A DNA stretch of 64,000 nucleotides from Strongylocentrotus purpuratus. Taxonomy: Eukaryota; Echinodermata; Echinoidea; Camarodonta; Strongylocentrotidae. The stretch spans positions 660,501-724,500 of the forward strand of contig NW_022145544.1 of assembly GCF_000002235.5 (NCBI RefSeq), read 5' to 3'. Each line of letters starts with the position of its first letter. Position 1 is the stretch's first letter. The notes beneath the pieces are model-generated. The model had not been told where the DNA came from, made no database searches, and saw nothing but the letters and a program-made list of their open reading frames with translations. This document shows positions 10,690-23,029 of this stretch, piece after piece. The position numbers and the translations under genes are program-made.

Positions 10690-12625
10690 ACCTCAATGCC
10701 TGAAAAACATATGATTAGTGACGTTGCTAAGATAAGTATTAGTGATCATTACCTAATATTTACTTGTCTATGCTTTCAAGGCACCATTAATGAGCATAAA
10801 ACCAAACGGTCCCGCAATTTCAAATCCTTTGATGAAAATAAACTTCTTGAATCCTTCAAGAATTCAGATGCTCTCAGTAAAAGTGACTGCCAGCATCGAT
10901 CAGTAATTGATGCTTGGAATGAATGATGAGATGCCTTTATTAATATTTGTAATAAATGTGCTCCAGTGAAATCGACCCGAGTAAAAAATAAAACATGTCC
11001 TTGGATTACACCTGATATTGTCAAGATGATTTATAAAAGAGATTATTTAAAAGCTAAATCTGATTCCTTGCAATCAAATGAAATTCTTAAAGAATATCGC
11101 AAATTAAGAAATCGTATTACTGGTCTTATAAATAAAAATAAACATAACCATTTTAATGATATCACAAATAAGTACAAAGCAGACTCGAAAAAACTTTGGA
11201 AAGAAATACAAAAGGTAACAAACCAGAATAATCAAACAGAAAGCTGCAACCTTGACTGCAATGATACCAATGATTACTTCATTAACATTGGCAAAGAAAT
11301 CTTGAAAAGTTTTGTTCACAAAAATAATATAGATTGGAAACACCCTAAATGTATTCATACTTTTGAAATTCAAGAAATTCAAGCCTCTAAAATTTTGAAC
11401 TATCTAAATTGTCTTGATAACATTAGTCATCTTGATATATTAGATTTCGATACCAAATTACTCAGGCTGGCAGCTCCCCTCATATCCGAATCTTTATGTT
11501 CGATTTTTAATGCTAGCCTCAGGTCAGATGTTATACCTAGTGACTGGAAGATCGCCCGCACTACCCCTGTATATAAAGGAAAAGGTAATAAAGATGACAT
11601 CACTAATTATCGCCCGATTTCCGTAGTTTGCCACGTATCTAAAATGATAGAGAAGGAAGTTACAATTACTTAACTACTTAAAAGAACACGATATGATTAA
11701 TGTAGACCAGTATGCATTTCTCCCTCATCATTCTACAATTACCTGTCTACACCGTGTAATTGACGATTTTCATGAATCCCTTAAAATTCTTAAACATGAC
11801 ACTTTTGAATACGATATATAAATCTACTATTCAACCTTGTCTTGATTACGCTGTCTCAGTTTGGGATAACTGTCCTAATAAATTAAAATTACCCCTATTG
11901 AGACTCCAAAAAAGGGCAGCTCGTCATGTAACAAGTAATCATGATTATACTAATATCTCTGGTCTTGATCTGATGAAAAATCTGTTTTGGCAAACAATTG
12001 AGGATCGACGTGATTATTTTCTATCTACACTAATGTACCAATGTGTCCACGGTCTTGCACCATCCCGTTTATGCAATGAGATTGAAATGTATTTCGACAG
12101 ACATGGACTGAATACACGTAATGCCAATTCCCTTAATGTTGTGCCGCCTAAACCAAACATTCAACTCTATTGTCAGTCTTTAAAATATTCCGGTGCTAAA
12201 GTATGGAATCGCTTACCAAATAACCTTCAAAATGCTCAGTCGCTGGATGTCTTCAAATAATTGTACAAAAAATCAAAATCGAATCCATTGTAATGACCCC
12301 AACCCTTAAGCTGAAACCTTGCATTTGATTATGACTATATTTTGTTCTTTTAACTTCTACTTGATATTATTATATGTAGCCACCATTCATATTTATAATC
12401 ACTTTTGTTATGGACCTGAATTGTTATGTTACCATATTTTGTGTTACTTTGTATTTATTTTGTATTTTACTTTGTTATACTTGAATTCTGAATACTGAAT
12501 TCTCATTGTTAGTACTTTTTATACTATGCTTTTAATACCAGGTCCAATATGTAAAACAGATTTATTTCTGATCTTGTGTACCTGTATAAATATGTATGAA
12601 TAAATAAATAAATAAATATACTTAT
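10690..12625 (+). mobile_element. Jockey/CR1-like LINE, internally deleted
   Basis: The piece starts at the end of the apurinic endonuclease domain (ISDHYLI, with the catalytic SDH motif, near 10740). It continues through the linker (PWITPDIVKMIYKRDYLKAK, about 11000-11055) and the start of the reverse transcriptase (WKIARTTPVYKGKG and NYRPISVV, about 11548-11625). It then jumps, at about 11790, to the RT C-terminal region (IYKSTIQPCLDYAVSVWDNC). The catalytic FADD region is deleted, and a stop (10924) and a frame break (~11670) occur. The 3' end is a TAAA repeat (12598-12620), typical of CR1/Jockey-type elements. Inactive. Confidence 0.85.
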
Positions 12626-13110
12626 CTGACAGGACAATATTGAGTGGCAACACCCAACAACAGGATGTCCTATTCATTTATGGTTAACACACAAACACAC
12701 TCACCATGACAACAAAACAAAACATAGAATATCATTTTTTATCAACAATTTAATGAATATATTTTTTTTCTTTTTTGTGTCTTATCTACAACCTCATAAT
12801 TCAATTTCAATTCAATTTATTTTTCCAAGCAATAAAAAACATACAGGGTAAAACAAAAGCAGTATACAAAGTTTCACACAATTACAATTACTAACATAGA
12901 TAAACACAGAAATACACAGAATCAATTTACAAACATGAATAATACAAAGGAAATTGCTAATGCTGGTAGCAGCCAGAAAGGAGGTGGTCCTTGTATGCGG
13001 CTGACCAATTAATCAAATATAAAAAGTTAAGCTGTGATAAAAAGTGAAACAAACAACAATTACATGTAAAATATAATGAATTTAACAAACGTTAAAATCT
13101 GTAGCTAATA

Positions 13111-13620
13111 TCAATATACGTCCATAAAGTATTTTTTGTATTTACATTTGAAAGTGTTAACAAATTTCAATTCACGTATTTTACGAGGTATAGTACTCCA
13201 TAAGCAAGGTCCATTAAATATTACTGTACCTTTATATGAAATTGTATGTATAATTGGCAAGTGAAAATTCTCAGCATTTCTAGTACTATACTGGTGTATA
13301 TTACAATTTAGTATAAAAAGTTTTAAAAGTGATTTGGGAAGGATTTGTAAATAGCACTGGAACATAAATATTGCACATTGATAATTATACATATCAGTAA
13401 AATTCAATATTTTCATTTCTTTAAAAAGTGGATGTGAATGGGCAAGATAAGAAGTATGACAAATAGTACGAATTGCACGTTTTTGCAATAAAATCACTTT
13501 CCTAATATGGGTTTCATGTGCATTCCCCCATGCAAGTATTCCATAATACAAAAATGGTAATATCAAACTTTTATATATCATCTTCAATATACATTTAGGA
13601 AATGATTTTAATTTATACAT
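13111..13620 (-). pseudogene. LINE RT C-terminal fragment
   Basis: About 169 codons: IYKSLILPFLYYGILAWGNA, then LLQKRAIRTICH and a C-terminal NGPCLWSTIPRKIRELK. This is the conserved tail of Jockey/CR1-type ORF2 proteins and the same segment as 11790-12260 of the plus-strand element. It is separated from the RT domain by stops, so the original ORF is broken. Confidence 0.85.
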
Positions 13621-13801
13621 AACACCAATATTTTTCGATGATACATTACAAACAGCATTTATGATCAGTCCATTTCAACTTATTATCAATGGTTATGCCA
13701 AGAAATTTAAGTGAAGAGACCTGTTTAATTTCTGTATTACACAAACGAATAATAATAGAATCAGTGTCACATTTTTTATTAGTAAAAATCATATAATGTG
13801 T

Positions 13802-14659
13802 CTAACTTATATTAATTGACAATTTATTTACAGAAAACCATGTGTTTATTAACTTAATTTCTCGATTAAATATATCTTGAAGTGATTGTATATTTTGATG
13901 GAATAAAAAAATGCTTGTATCGTCGGCAAATAAAATTGATTTTAAAATTCTCGACACACTGGGAAGATCATTGATATATAAAATAAACAATAATGGCCCT
14001 AATATGGATCCTTGAGGTACTCCACATTTGATTTCTTGGTAATTTGATTTTACATTAGCAATAGAAACAAATTGATGACGACGTAACAAATAACTTTTAA
14101 AAAGATCTAAACCGATTCCCCTTATTCCACATTGATATAATTTCACCAACAGTATATGATGGTCTAACGTGTCAAAAGCCTTACTAAGGTCTAAAAACAA
14201 TCCAAGCATAACTTCATTATCTATTGCAGAGGCTACCTTATGAATAAAATCAATTATTGCACATGAAGTAGAATGTCCAGCTTTAAAACCATACTGATTA
14301 TTATTGATAATATTGCACTTAGTTAAAAAAGCATACAATCTATTATACATACATTTTTCTAAAAAATTTGAAAAAACTGTTAAAACGGATATAGGGCGAA
14401 AATTAGACATTGTTTCAGACACTCCATTTTTAAAAACAGGTATCACTTTTGCTATTTTCATTTTATCTGGAAATACTCCTTGTTCAAGACATTGATTAAA
14501 TATTGTACATAAATGATTGCTTAATAAATAGATACATCTTTTCACAATTTTAACATCAACATCATCATATCCAGCACTTGTATTATTTTTTAGTTTTTTA
14601 ACAATATCTTCAATTTCTGAACTTGTTACAAGTTTAAAGAACATAGACTTGTCATTCAT
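13802..14659 (-). pseudogene. LINE reverse transcriptase domain
   Basis: About 285 codons with RT blocks in order: SAGYDDVDVKIVK, KIAKVIPVFKNG, NFRPISVLTVFSNFLEK, NQYGFKAGHST, LFLDLSKAFDTLDHHIL (first catalytic Asp), CGVPQGSILGPLLFILYIND and FADDTSIFL (catalytic Asp pair). All catalytic residues are present. The frame ends prematurely at a TAG after NKLSINIS. Homologous sequence continues in the same frame beyond that stop, toward 13620. Confidence 0.9.
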
Positions 14660-14829
14660 ATCAATACACTTGATACACTCTGAATCATCAAAAAAATCAA
14701 ATTAACAATTCAAATTATACCCCACATCTACAAAATATTCATTAAAATTATTAGAAATATCATTCTTGTCAGTTATCACTGTATCATTTTTATTAATCTC
14801 TTTAATGTTAGTCATCTTACATTTTCATA

Positions 14830-15039
14830 TTAATATTTAATATTAATAAACGATAATTTGTTGACATCCTTATCAAGTAATTTCTGTGTTACAAACGTAT
14901 TGAATTCATCTGGAGTATAATGTGACTGAGTGAAGTTATTAGTCCTTTGAGGGTCTGATGGTGACAAAAATTCTCTCAAGGTTGATACAGATACATGTTT
15001 TTCATTCAGACATTGAACAAATCGAGCACGACACGACAT
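14830..15039 (-). other. Unrecognised open frame upstream of the LINE
   Basis: From an ATG at 15039 it reads MSCRARFVQCLNEKHVSVST, then continues for about 50 residues to a stop at 14830. Composition looks protein-like rather than low-complexity, but I recognise no family. It abuts the truncated LINE, so it may be a host exon, a fragment of another element, or chance. Confidence 0.2.
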
Positions 15040-15383
15040 TTGAAAACCAAAAAAGCAAAGGAATATGAATTCTACACTTAAAACAAAGTAGTAAAAAGCA
15101 AACAACAACAACAACTATGTACAAAATGTAAAGAAGAACTTAAATGGATAAAATGTAAGAAAGTTATTGGATGTCTAGAGAATATATTGCTGTAGCAAAT
15201 GTATATAAAATGTATTAAATAAATTACTGTATACATTTAAAATACGGCATACATATAATTGCGTATAGAATTACCAACTTGTACCAAGGCACTGCATCAT
15301 GAAATAGAAATACTGAATTTTTGTTTGTACAAAATGTAATGAAAGACATCTACAGAACCACTAGGGTATGAGCTCAAAGATCA

Positions 15384-15493
15384 GGGCCCTGTTTCACAAA
15401 ACTTGATATCAATAACTGTTATAAGCTACTAAAACCATATGATCGGCTTAAGGCAAATTTGTTATTGATAACAAGTTTTGTGAAACAGGGCCC
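15384..15493. mobile_element. 110-bp TIR element (GGGCCCTGTTTCACAAAACTT family)
   Basis: The ends are perfect inverted copies of GGGCCCTGTTTCACAAAACTTG, with further partial symmetry inward. Family members or half-copies are visible at 718-800, 25647-25740, 35637-35791 and 61640-61770, always with the GGCCCTGTTTCA-type end. Confidence 0.8.
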
Positions 15494-17493
15494 AGATGCA
15501 ACTTTTCTGCCTCTTTGGTGACTTTTTTCATCCTGCACACAAAATATTGGAGAATACTTGTACATGTATGTACATGTACAGTATGTACATTTATCGCAAT
15601 TTGTCAAGAAATTGAATCTGCTAGACCGCGAGTAAGTTTGCCATTCAAGATCTCTGATTTACTAAACATTTATTAATTGCAAAATGCATCATAATGTTCA
15701 ATGCCATACATGTATGTACATTCCGCTATGACAATCTTTGAAGCAGCTGTAGTTTTTTTCATACGAGCCTTGAACAGTTTGAGACAAATGGAAGAAAACC
15801 AAAAAGGCACCAAGATGCAGTCATCTTCCACCACATAATGTACACTGTATATTGTATAGATTACACTCAGATCGTGTTTCCATAGTTACCATGTACTGTG
15901 TATTTGTATACTTCACAACAAGAAAATAGAAAACAAGCAAAAACACAAGTGAAAGCGTTGGCAAAGAAATCCCCCTTTTTCACCTCTTGGCAATGTAAAG
16001 AACATACACCCATCACAGCTGAAAGAAAATGTACAAAAATTTCACCTCCCAAAACCCTGAATAATTTCTTAACAAATTATCAATTGCAAAAGTTACACAC
16101 AATAAAATCTCATGATGGCATTTCAGTTTGAAAAGGCACATTGTGAAAAAAAGAATATCATGTTTTAAGAAAAAAACATTTTAATAAGGCAATTTTCTGA
16201 AGGTCGCTTCATTACAATATACATGTAGGCACACTTGAAAAGGATGTCAATCTCTCTCTCTCTCTCTTTCTCTCTCTCACACACCCACACACACACTCTT
16301 TTGATAATTTACAAGAATATGCCATTCACAGTAGCATTTTTTAGCTTATTTCTCTGATCATTTCCATAATGCTCTTGTTGTTGAGTTTGTATTGCTTAGT
16401 TTCAAACATGAAAGCGTCCACAATCAATTCCATAAGTATTACGTAGTGAATCACCATTAATACTAAGAATCCTAATTAACTTTGGAAACTGGGAGGAAAA
16501 CAAAAGGAGCCTTCCCTACATATATACTGTATACATACACTCTACATGACTTTTGTGTAACTTTCTTATGAATTACCATTTCTTAAGAAAAATACTAGAG
16601 CTGTTGCAATCGGTGTCTTTGCATACAGGAACATATATCGCCTGCTCAAACGAGCTAGAAGGGTCCTAACTCGTATCCTTTTGATACCGGTACAGAGTTT
16701 ACTTCCTTCTGGCTCTCAACAGAGGATAATCATTTTACATCAAGACTGAGAAAAGAGTATTAAGCAACAGAGCATAATTTTGGTTCAGAGCCGAAAAGGT
16801 GTTGATTCCCTCTCATACGAATATGTTTAAAAGAGGCAATAATACTCTTCTGGCTCTCAATAGACAATATTTTGTGTTTCACAATTGAAATAATTACGAA
16901 TCTATATTGCATATTTAGTGCTTTGCTTTATTTATCACATCATGGATGCGCATCAAGCTTGACTGCTTAAAATGATACACAAGAAAATTAACTTATTTCC
17001 AGGTACTAAACTCAATGTGAAACACTCATCCCAGAAAGAAAAGCTGTTCCATTTACTAGGCCTACAGTCTATTCTATTTTTTTTTAAATTTCTGGATAAT
17101 TAGACGTAGTAATACATGAGAGAGAGCTCAGCTGGCCAAATTATCTCTACAAAGAAAATGGTTACATCCGCCTGAAGATCTATGTAAAAATCTCAAGACA
17201 CTAGCCACGAGGTGTAGTAGAGTTCACAAACTCCAGTGCGACCTTGGTATCTGAGGTCACCGCGGGTCGCATCTTCAATGTAGAGTTATGTTGTGGTAAA
17301 TGCATCTGGTCCATATGCTCTTCCTGCAATGTACACATCCCTCCTATTGTCTTCTTGAAAAATTCCTGCATGTACACGCTCACTTCAATAGCTCCAAAGT
17401 TTACTGAAACATGTGCCTTTTAATAATAAAAGCTTAGTTTGACTGACACAGTTTGATCATTGTCCGATGTCTTAGAAGATCTTACACGATGTC
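15494..17493. other. 3' flank of RhoA-like gene A, no gene seen
   Basis: AT-rich sequence with TACATGTA motifs (15566-15590) and a CT/CA microsatellite (16251-16300). On the minus strand it follows the stop codon of gene A and probably contains its 3'UTR. I could not fix a polyadenylation site. No supported coding region. Confidence 0.4.
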
Positions 17494-20295
17494 TTAGAAG
17501 ATATTGCATGAAAGCTTCTTCTTGCGCTTCTTGCTCTGCAGTGCTGCCCTTGCGGCCGTTTCAAAGACCTCCCTCACCCCATCGTTGGTCTTGGCCGAAC
17601 ACTCCATGTACTTGGCAGCATTGATCTTGACCGCCATCTGGTGACCTTCGTCGTACGTGACGGGGGTCTGCTTGGTCCGCTGCAGCTCCATCTTGGTGTT
17701 GTCGTCGTTACGAAGGTCCTTCTTGTTACCCACCAGGATGATGGGCACGTTGGGACAGAAATGCTTGACCTAGACAGGACAGGAAGAGATGAAAGAGAGA
17801 ACAGTATTACACAAAATTTCACAACTAAAAAGACCTTCAGGATCATTCTTTTTTACCCCTATAAATCTGTTTAAATTCATGACCAGATAAAGAAGTTGAA
17901 TTTGAATATCCTCAACCGTGCTACAAGTACATCTAAAGGTATTGTATCATAAAAAGTAGTTTCTTATATTTGTCATAAAACGAAAGAGATTATGTATTAG
18001 AAATTAAAAATTGACCACCTCACTAAATATCAGTACAAGTACCGGCATGCAATTCTTAAATTATTACAGGGCGGCTACAGACGACCCCATCTAAAAATGT
18101 ACATGTACCTCAATACCTCTAATTCACATATTATATTTTAAGTAGAAATTGTAAACCAATAGGTGGTACACACTAAGAAAAAATGGTGCAACTATGCACC
18201 TTTAGGGGTTCAAACCAATGCAACAATAGCAGCACCTTTAGGGGTTAAATCCTGCACCCTTTTTAAAGGTGCAATCCTGCACCCTTCAAAAGGGTGCCAG
18301 ATTGAACCTTTTGGGGGAAATGTTAGTACCCTTTATGGTTCAATCCTGCACCTTTAGGGGTGCAAACCAATGCAACAATAGCAGCACCTTTAGGGGTTAA
18401 ATCCTGCACCCTTTAGGAGGGTGCCAGAATGCACCTTTTAGGAGACATGTTAGTACCCTTAATGGTTCAATCCTGCTCCTTTAGGGGAGCAAACCGATGC
18501 AATAGCAGCACCTTAAGGGGTTCAATCCTGCACCCTTTAAAAGGTGCAATCCTGCACCCATCATCGAGGAATACTCGTGACATTTGCTCGTACACATATA
18601 CATATTAAACATGCATGATGTTTCTTGGTTAGTAATCATATAATCAATATATATATTGCTAAAACGTGAATGTAATTGTAACATGATCAGACAAAATAAT
18701 CTATTGGTTAATGATTGCCGAAGGAAAATACAAATCACAAAATTGATGTGCGTTGTCATAATTTGCTTAACAAATCATATGATAAATGTATTTTTATGTG
18801 AACACGTGGAAAGTAATCATGAATATGCATGCAATATGCAAACTTTTATTTTGGACCTTTTTGGGTTGTTAGGGTTCATTTTTGTGGGAGGGTGCAAAAT
18901 CTTATATCGCACCCTTTTTTGAACCCCTTTTCCTTCAATAGGGTTCATTTTTATGTAAAGGGTGCAAACTCTTATTTTGCACCCTTTTTTGCACCCTTTT
19001 TTCTTAGAGTGTAGTGTAACCTTTTAACAATTGATTGATGCAAAACATTTTTTTGTTCTTACCTCTGGTGTCCATTTCTCAGGGATGTTTTCTAAACTGT
19101 CTGGATTGTCGATAGCAAAGCACATGAGTATAACGTCTGTGTCTGGATATGAGAGCGGTCTCAGTCTGTCGTAGGCTTCCTGACCTGCTGTATCCCATAA
19201 TGCTAATTCAACCTGGACAAAAGAAAGAAAGAAAGGAAAAGAGTTGGTTAATTTTTCATGTTACATCAATTTATCCTTTTTTCCAACAACAAAATCCAAA
19301 AAATATCATACAAGTTCATGACCAATAAATGTTGCAACATTTTCATTGAGTATTCATCATACTGTAAACGCTGTTATTTTCGCATGATTAATTTTTCGCA
19401 CTGAGCGACCTCAAAACATATTCGCGGGTTCTTAAACTTGCGTTGCACCGTTTGCACGCAATTCTGCCCATTCAAAACATTTAAGTCATGCTTATATATT
19501 CGTGGACACTGACTTTAGCGCAAAATCTGTGAAAATTAAAGCAATATTACTACGTTTAAAGTAACTGAAAACATAAACAGGTCTGCAATCTGCATCGTTC
19601 CTGGGGAAGTGATTCAAGAGAAAAATGCTTTCCAATTTAAGTTCCTCATCATTCATCACCATGATTGTCATCACTCAAGTTTATTCATCTGTAGTATTTA
19701 TTTTACAATTACAGTGAACCAGTATTGTACATGTACGTATGTACATGTACAGTCAAACATGTCAATAGCGACCTGTAGACAGGTTCCTTAAGTACATGTT
19801 TCAATGAGAAACCATTTTCAAGGGAAACAAACAAAATGTGGTCTTTGTAGACAGGTGGGTCAGGTGGTCATTGTAGACAGGTAGTCACTAATGCAGGTTT
19901 GACTTTATACAATGTACATGTTTATGTGCATTTTTTCTGCATTTGATTTCTTCTACTTACTATTTTTCCCTTTGTCACAGTTTACAAAAATTAAGTTGAA
20001 GTTACACTACAGACATAATTTGCATACCAGTACTGTAAAGATGTAACGACTAGACATTCATAAACTGTTCCTTGCATGATTCTGTGGACAGCATGACTAC
20101 ATAAATGTAAGAATCAAATGATAAGTAAAAACATCTCACCTGTTTGCTATCTACTTCTATATGAGCTACATAGCTCTCAAATACTGTTGGGACGTAGACT
20201 TCAGGGAACTGGTCTCTGCTAAATACTGTGAGCAGACACGTCTTTCCACAAGCACCATCTCCAACGATGACCAACTTTTTCCTAATCGCAGCCAT
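17494..20295 (-). CDS. RhoA-like small GTPase, gene A (switch-region variant)
   Basis: Three coding exons, minus strand: 20140-20295 (residues 1-52), 19063-19212 (53-102) and 17494-17769 (103-193), all with GT/AG borders. The 193-residue length equals RhoA. All G-boxes are present: GDGACGKT (12-19), T37, DTAGQE (59-64), NKKD (117-120) and ECSAK (about 159-163), then a Lys/Arg tail and CAAX box CNIF for prenylation and membrane attachment. The family cycles between GDP and GTP and controls actin and myosin. Unlike gene B it has Ser at 41, His at 45 and Ala at 65, within or next to the switch regions that contact effectors and regulators. The 5'UTR continues to an acceptor at 20331; a likely first exon is at 24923-25075. 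Most of intron 2 is a TIR element (18169-19011). Confidence 0.93.
18169..19011. mobile_element. TIR element with internal GCACC(T)TTTAGGGG tandem repeats
   Basis: Left end CACACTAAGAAAAAATGGTG and right end (reverse complement) CACTCTAAGAAAAAAGGGTG, flanked by TA on both sides (18167-18168 and 19012-19013), as expected for a TA target duplication. The left half (18190-18560) holds tandem repeats of about 36-50 bases built on TGCACCTTTAGGGGTTCAAT, including two near-identical longer blocks of roughly 125 bases. The right end has three repeats of the terminal GGGTGCAAAAAAGGG-type sequence. No transposase ORF, so it is non-autonomous. It lies in intron 2 of RhoA-like gene A. Confidence 0.8.
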
Positions 20296-20809
20296 ATTAT
20301 TTTGTTTCGGTGAATCGGTAAAATCTCGCCCTGTGTGAGGAAAACGGAAAAAGAAACATCATTTAACGGTTTATGTATGTACATGGACTGCCAACACATA
20401 CAGTTGTAGGGTTATGATTAGGTTTAGAGATACACATGTAATATGAACTTTAAGTTTAAATATTACTTCTAAATAAAGCTAAAGCATGACATTTCATATA
20501 CTGACCTCTATGACCCTCAACCTTTGACCTGCTTTACTGCAAAATCGAATTAGATAGTCTTCCTATAGTGATTCATACTATCACCTTGTTTGAAGCTTGG
20601 TAGGTTTCATGAAACCGTCATAAGTACAAGTTCACCGACATCCCATTGAAACGCGTGTTAAACTTAATGGATGTCTGTGAACTTGTACGTACATGTATGA
20701 CGGTTTTGTGAGACGCTGCCCTGTACATTACCTCTATTGTTGGTTCGATATCACGATAGCGAGGCTACAATGTAATTAAACAAATTAAAAATGTAATACC
20801 TGGAATTTT

Positions 20810-20968
20810 GGAAATTGACCTCAAAGACCATTGACCTACCTAATGTACATAGATGTACTTCAAAATCTAATGAGATCATCTTCCTATTGGAAATTGACCT
20901 CAAAGACCATTGACCTACCTAATGTACATAGATGTACTTCAAAATCTAATGAGATCATCTTCCTATGG
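20810..20968. repeat. Perfect 79-bp tandem duplication
   Basis: The block beginning GGAAATTGACCTCAAAGACC is repeated head to tail with a period of 79 bases (starts at 20811 and 20890). It belongs to the GACCTTTGACC repeat family, also seen at 52380-52900 and 55265-56404. It lies in the 5'UTR intron of gene A. Confidence 0.9.
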
Positions 20969-21639
20969 CACACGAAGGAAGATGACGTCATCCATTGACA
21001 GCAAAGCCAACAGTTTAAAATAAGGCTGCAAGAATTTCAACCTGGATGTTCAATTTCGAAGAAGAAAATCCAGAAAAAGTCCCTTAAATGCATTATACTG
21101 TCAATCTGTTAAGTGAAACCGATGTACACATGTATACTAACCTAGAGTCTAGGCCTAATTTTCGAGAATAAATGTATCGGATCAGAGCTACCAAGTGTCA
21201 CGCATTAGGCGAGACGTCACGCATTTCGAGGGTCTGAAAATTAGTATTATCTTTCAAATGCAGTTGGAATTTAACTTTTTCATTTTTTTGGCCTGCAAAT
21301 GGGACATAGATTTAGACTAGATCTAGTACCTTTAAAGCAAACGCACAGTTTTTTTGTTTTTTTAATTTGCGAAGCATTTTTAATCAATCGCAACTCTTTA
21401 CTTTACCTTATAACACAGGGCCCTGATTAAGCATTAAAAGAAGTACAATAGAAAGTCCTTGTCAATTTGAAGTCAACATAACCAAGTTACACATGTAGGC
21501 TGCAGTACTACTAGTACTGTCTAGGCTGTATACACGTATCACACCATCTACCACCACGCATCAACCACCGCCACCGGAGAGGGAACCGGTGCAGCCGATG
21601 ACAAAGCTAGGCTCCAGCCTAGTCTAGGTAAATGCAACG

Positions 21640-21760
21640 GTGGTGGGCTTATACCATAAGGGTGGGTAGCGTCGCGTCGCGGCGCGTTGACTTGAACGCG
21701 ACCATTCGTCCAAAGCCCCCCCCCCCCCCCGGTTTGACCGAAAGGGTGCGTTGGATTGTT
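21640..21760 (+). repeat. Inverted repeat, left arm (GGGTGGGTAGCGTCGCG)
   Basis: The segment from GGTGGTGGGCTTATACCATA through GGGTGGGTAGCGTCGCG, TTGACTTGAACGCGACC and a poly-C run to GGTTTGACCGAAAGGGTGCG is the reverse complement of 24680-24795. The two arms bracket about 3 kb. A related single copy is at 28350-28505. Confidence 0.75.
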
Positions 21761-22740
21761 AAGGCGCGTCAGGTCAGATAATGCGACCAAATGGCACATA
21801 CGGGGGGGGGGGGGGGCTTATTCCAAATGTACCCGTTCAGAGCATCGAAGTTTCAAGTAAGAGCACTGAAGAGAGACTGGACACGTGCGACCGGGCTTTA
21901 AGCTTCCTGATCATTTTCGTGGTGAGTTTATATGAGTATTCCTGCATATTATCCTGTTTTTTGTGTGGTACGTGTTTAAGTATACTAGTAAAATGTCAGA
22001 ATATAGAAGTTTATGTTTTTTTGCCAAGTGTTAAACCGTAATGTTGTATTAAACTGAACTTGATGATCGGATCGTGCAGTTGATCGGATTGACTGAGATC
22101 AGTCCCATGTGCTTAATTCGGCGTAATCTTTCAGAACTAACTAGGTCTAAGGGGCTACTTAATGAGGCTCTATTAAAGACCGTCAATACTACTGGGCCAG
22201 AAGGGATTAGACCACACAGCGAGGTCACTGACAGGTGGCTATCTCATTAACTCAGCTCTCAACTAACATAAGAAAAAGAGGATCATGGGGAACCAACGGC
22301 AACAGGCACAAATTGGGGAAGTTTTCTATAGGCCTATAGTTTAGACATGCTAGAGGGAGCTCGGAGCAAGTAGCTACAATACAAGTGAAGTACACTGTCG
22401 CTCATAAAGGTGGAATATTTCAGTTTTACCCCAATTTATTGAATTATTTTAAAAATTATTTAAAAATAACAGATCTAGATAATAGTATACAATCTCAGAT
22501 TTTATTGAATAATAATTTGCCAATGTGTGTTTTGCGGTACTGCTAAAGCATGTGTATGCTACTATGCTCATTAACTAAGGGACCTACGCCCTCAAGTCAT
22601 AAATGACAGTAATGAGGATTAATGCCCCACAAAAGAGCATTAATATAGCACATCGACACGGTTTTGGTCCTGAGGCCTCACAGTTATGAGGCGTTTGTTT
22701 TGTCACTGAACCATGACTGTACGCATTGGGGGCTAGGGTA

Positions 22741-22975
22741 GGGGGCAGTTTCCATAAATAAAAAAAAACACAGAAAATGCAATAAATGTTCAATAATTTA
22801 TTGCATTTTACCCCGGTCCCCAAAATAAAAAAATCCTCTGGTCGGCCATGCATTATGACTCAAGGCATGGGCACACAAAAGATTTTTTATGTTGGGAACC
22901 GGGGTAAAATGCAATAAATTATTAGAAATTTATTGCATTTTCTGTGTTTTTTTAATATTTATGGAAACTGCCCCC
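22741..22975. mobile_element. Palindromic TIR element, 235 bp
   Basis: The arms 22741-22822 and about 22899-22975 are inverted copies starting GGGGGCAGTTTCCATAAAT, running through ACACAGAAAATGCAATAAAT and ending near ACCCCGGTCCCC. The non-palindromic centre is short and has no coding capacity. A foldback MITE is the simplest reading. Confidence 0.8.
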
Positions 22976-23029
22976 TTTAAATAGACTTCTAAATCACTAA
23001 AAAGAAAACATATGATTGCTTATTAAAAA

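Larger units (their letters stand above)
12797..14825 (-). mobile_element. Jockey/CR1-like LINE, 5'-truncated
   Basis: Minus-strand element ending at low coordinates in an AATTGAATTGAAATTGAATT tail (about 12800-12825). The 5' end is cut inside the linker before the RT (ISNNFNEYFVDVG, about 14730-14770). It carries most of the RT domain and the RT C-terminal region, split by stops between 13802 and 13620. Its tail is closely related to the plus-strand fragment at 33360-33610, so this is a multi-copy family. Confidence 0.85.

Noticed and set aside
13802..14659. Retroviral or viral polymerase
   Set aside because: RT block spacing, the FADD motif, absence of LTRs, gag or RNase H, and the simple-repeat tail identify a non-LTR retrotransposon.
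17574..17874. Frames on both strands over the last exon of Rho gene A
   Set aside because: Shadows of the RhoA-like exon at 17494-17769.
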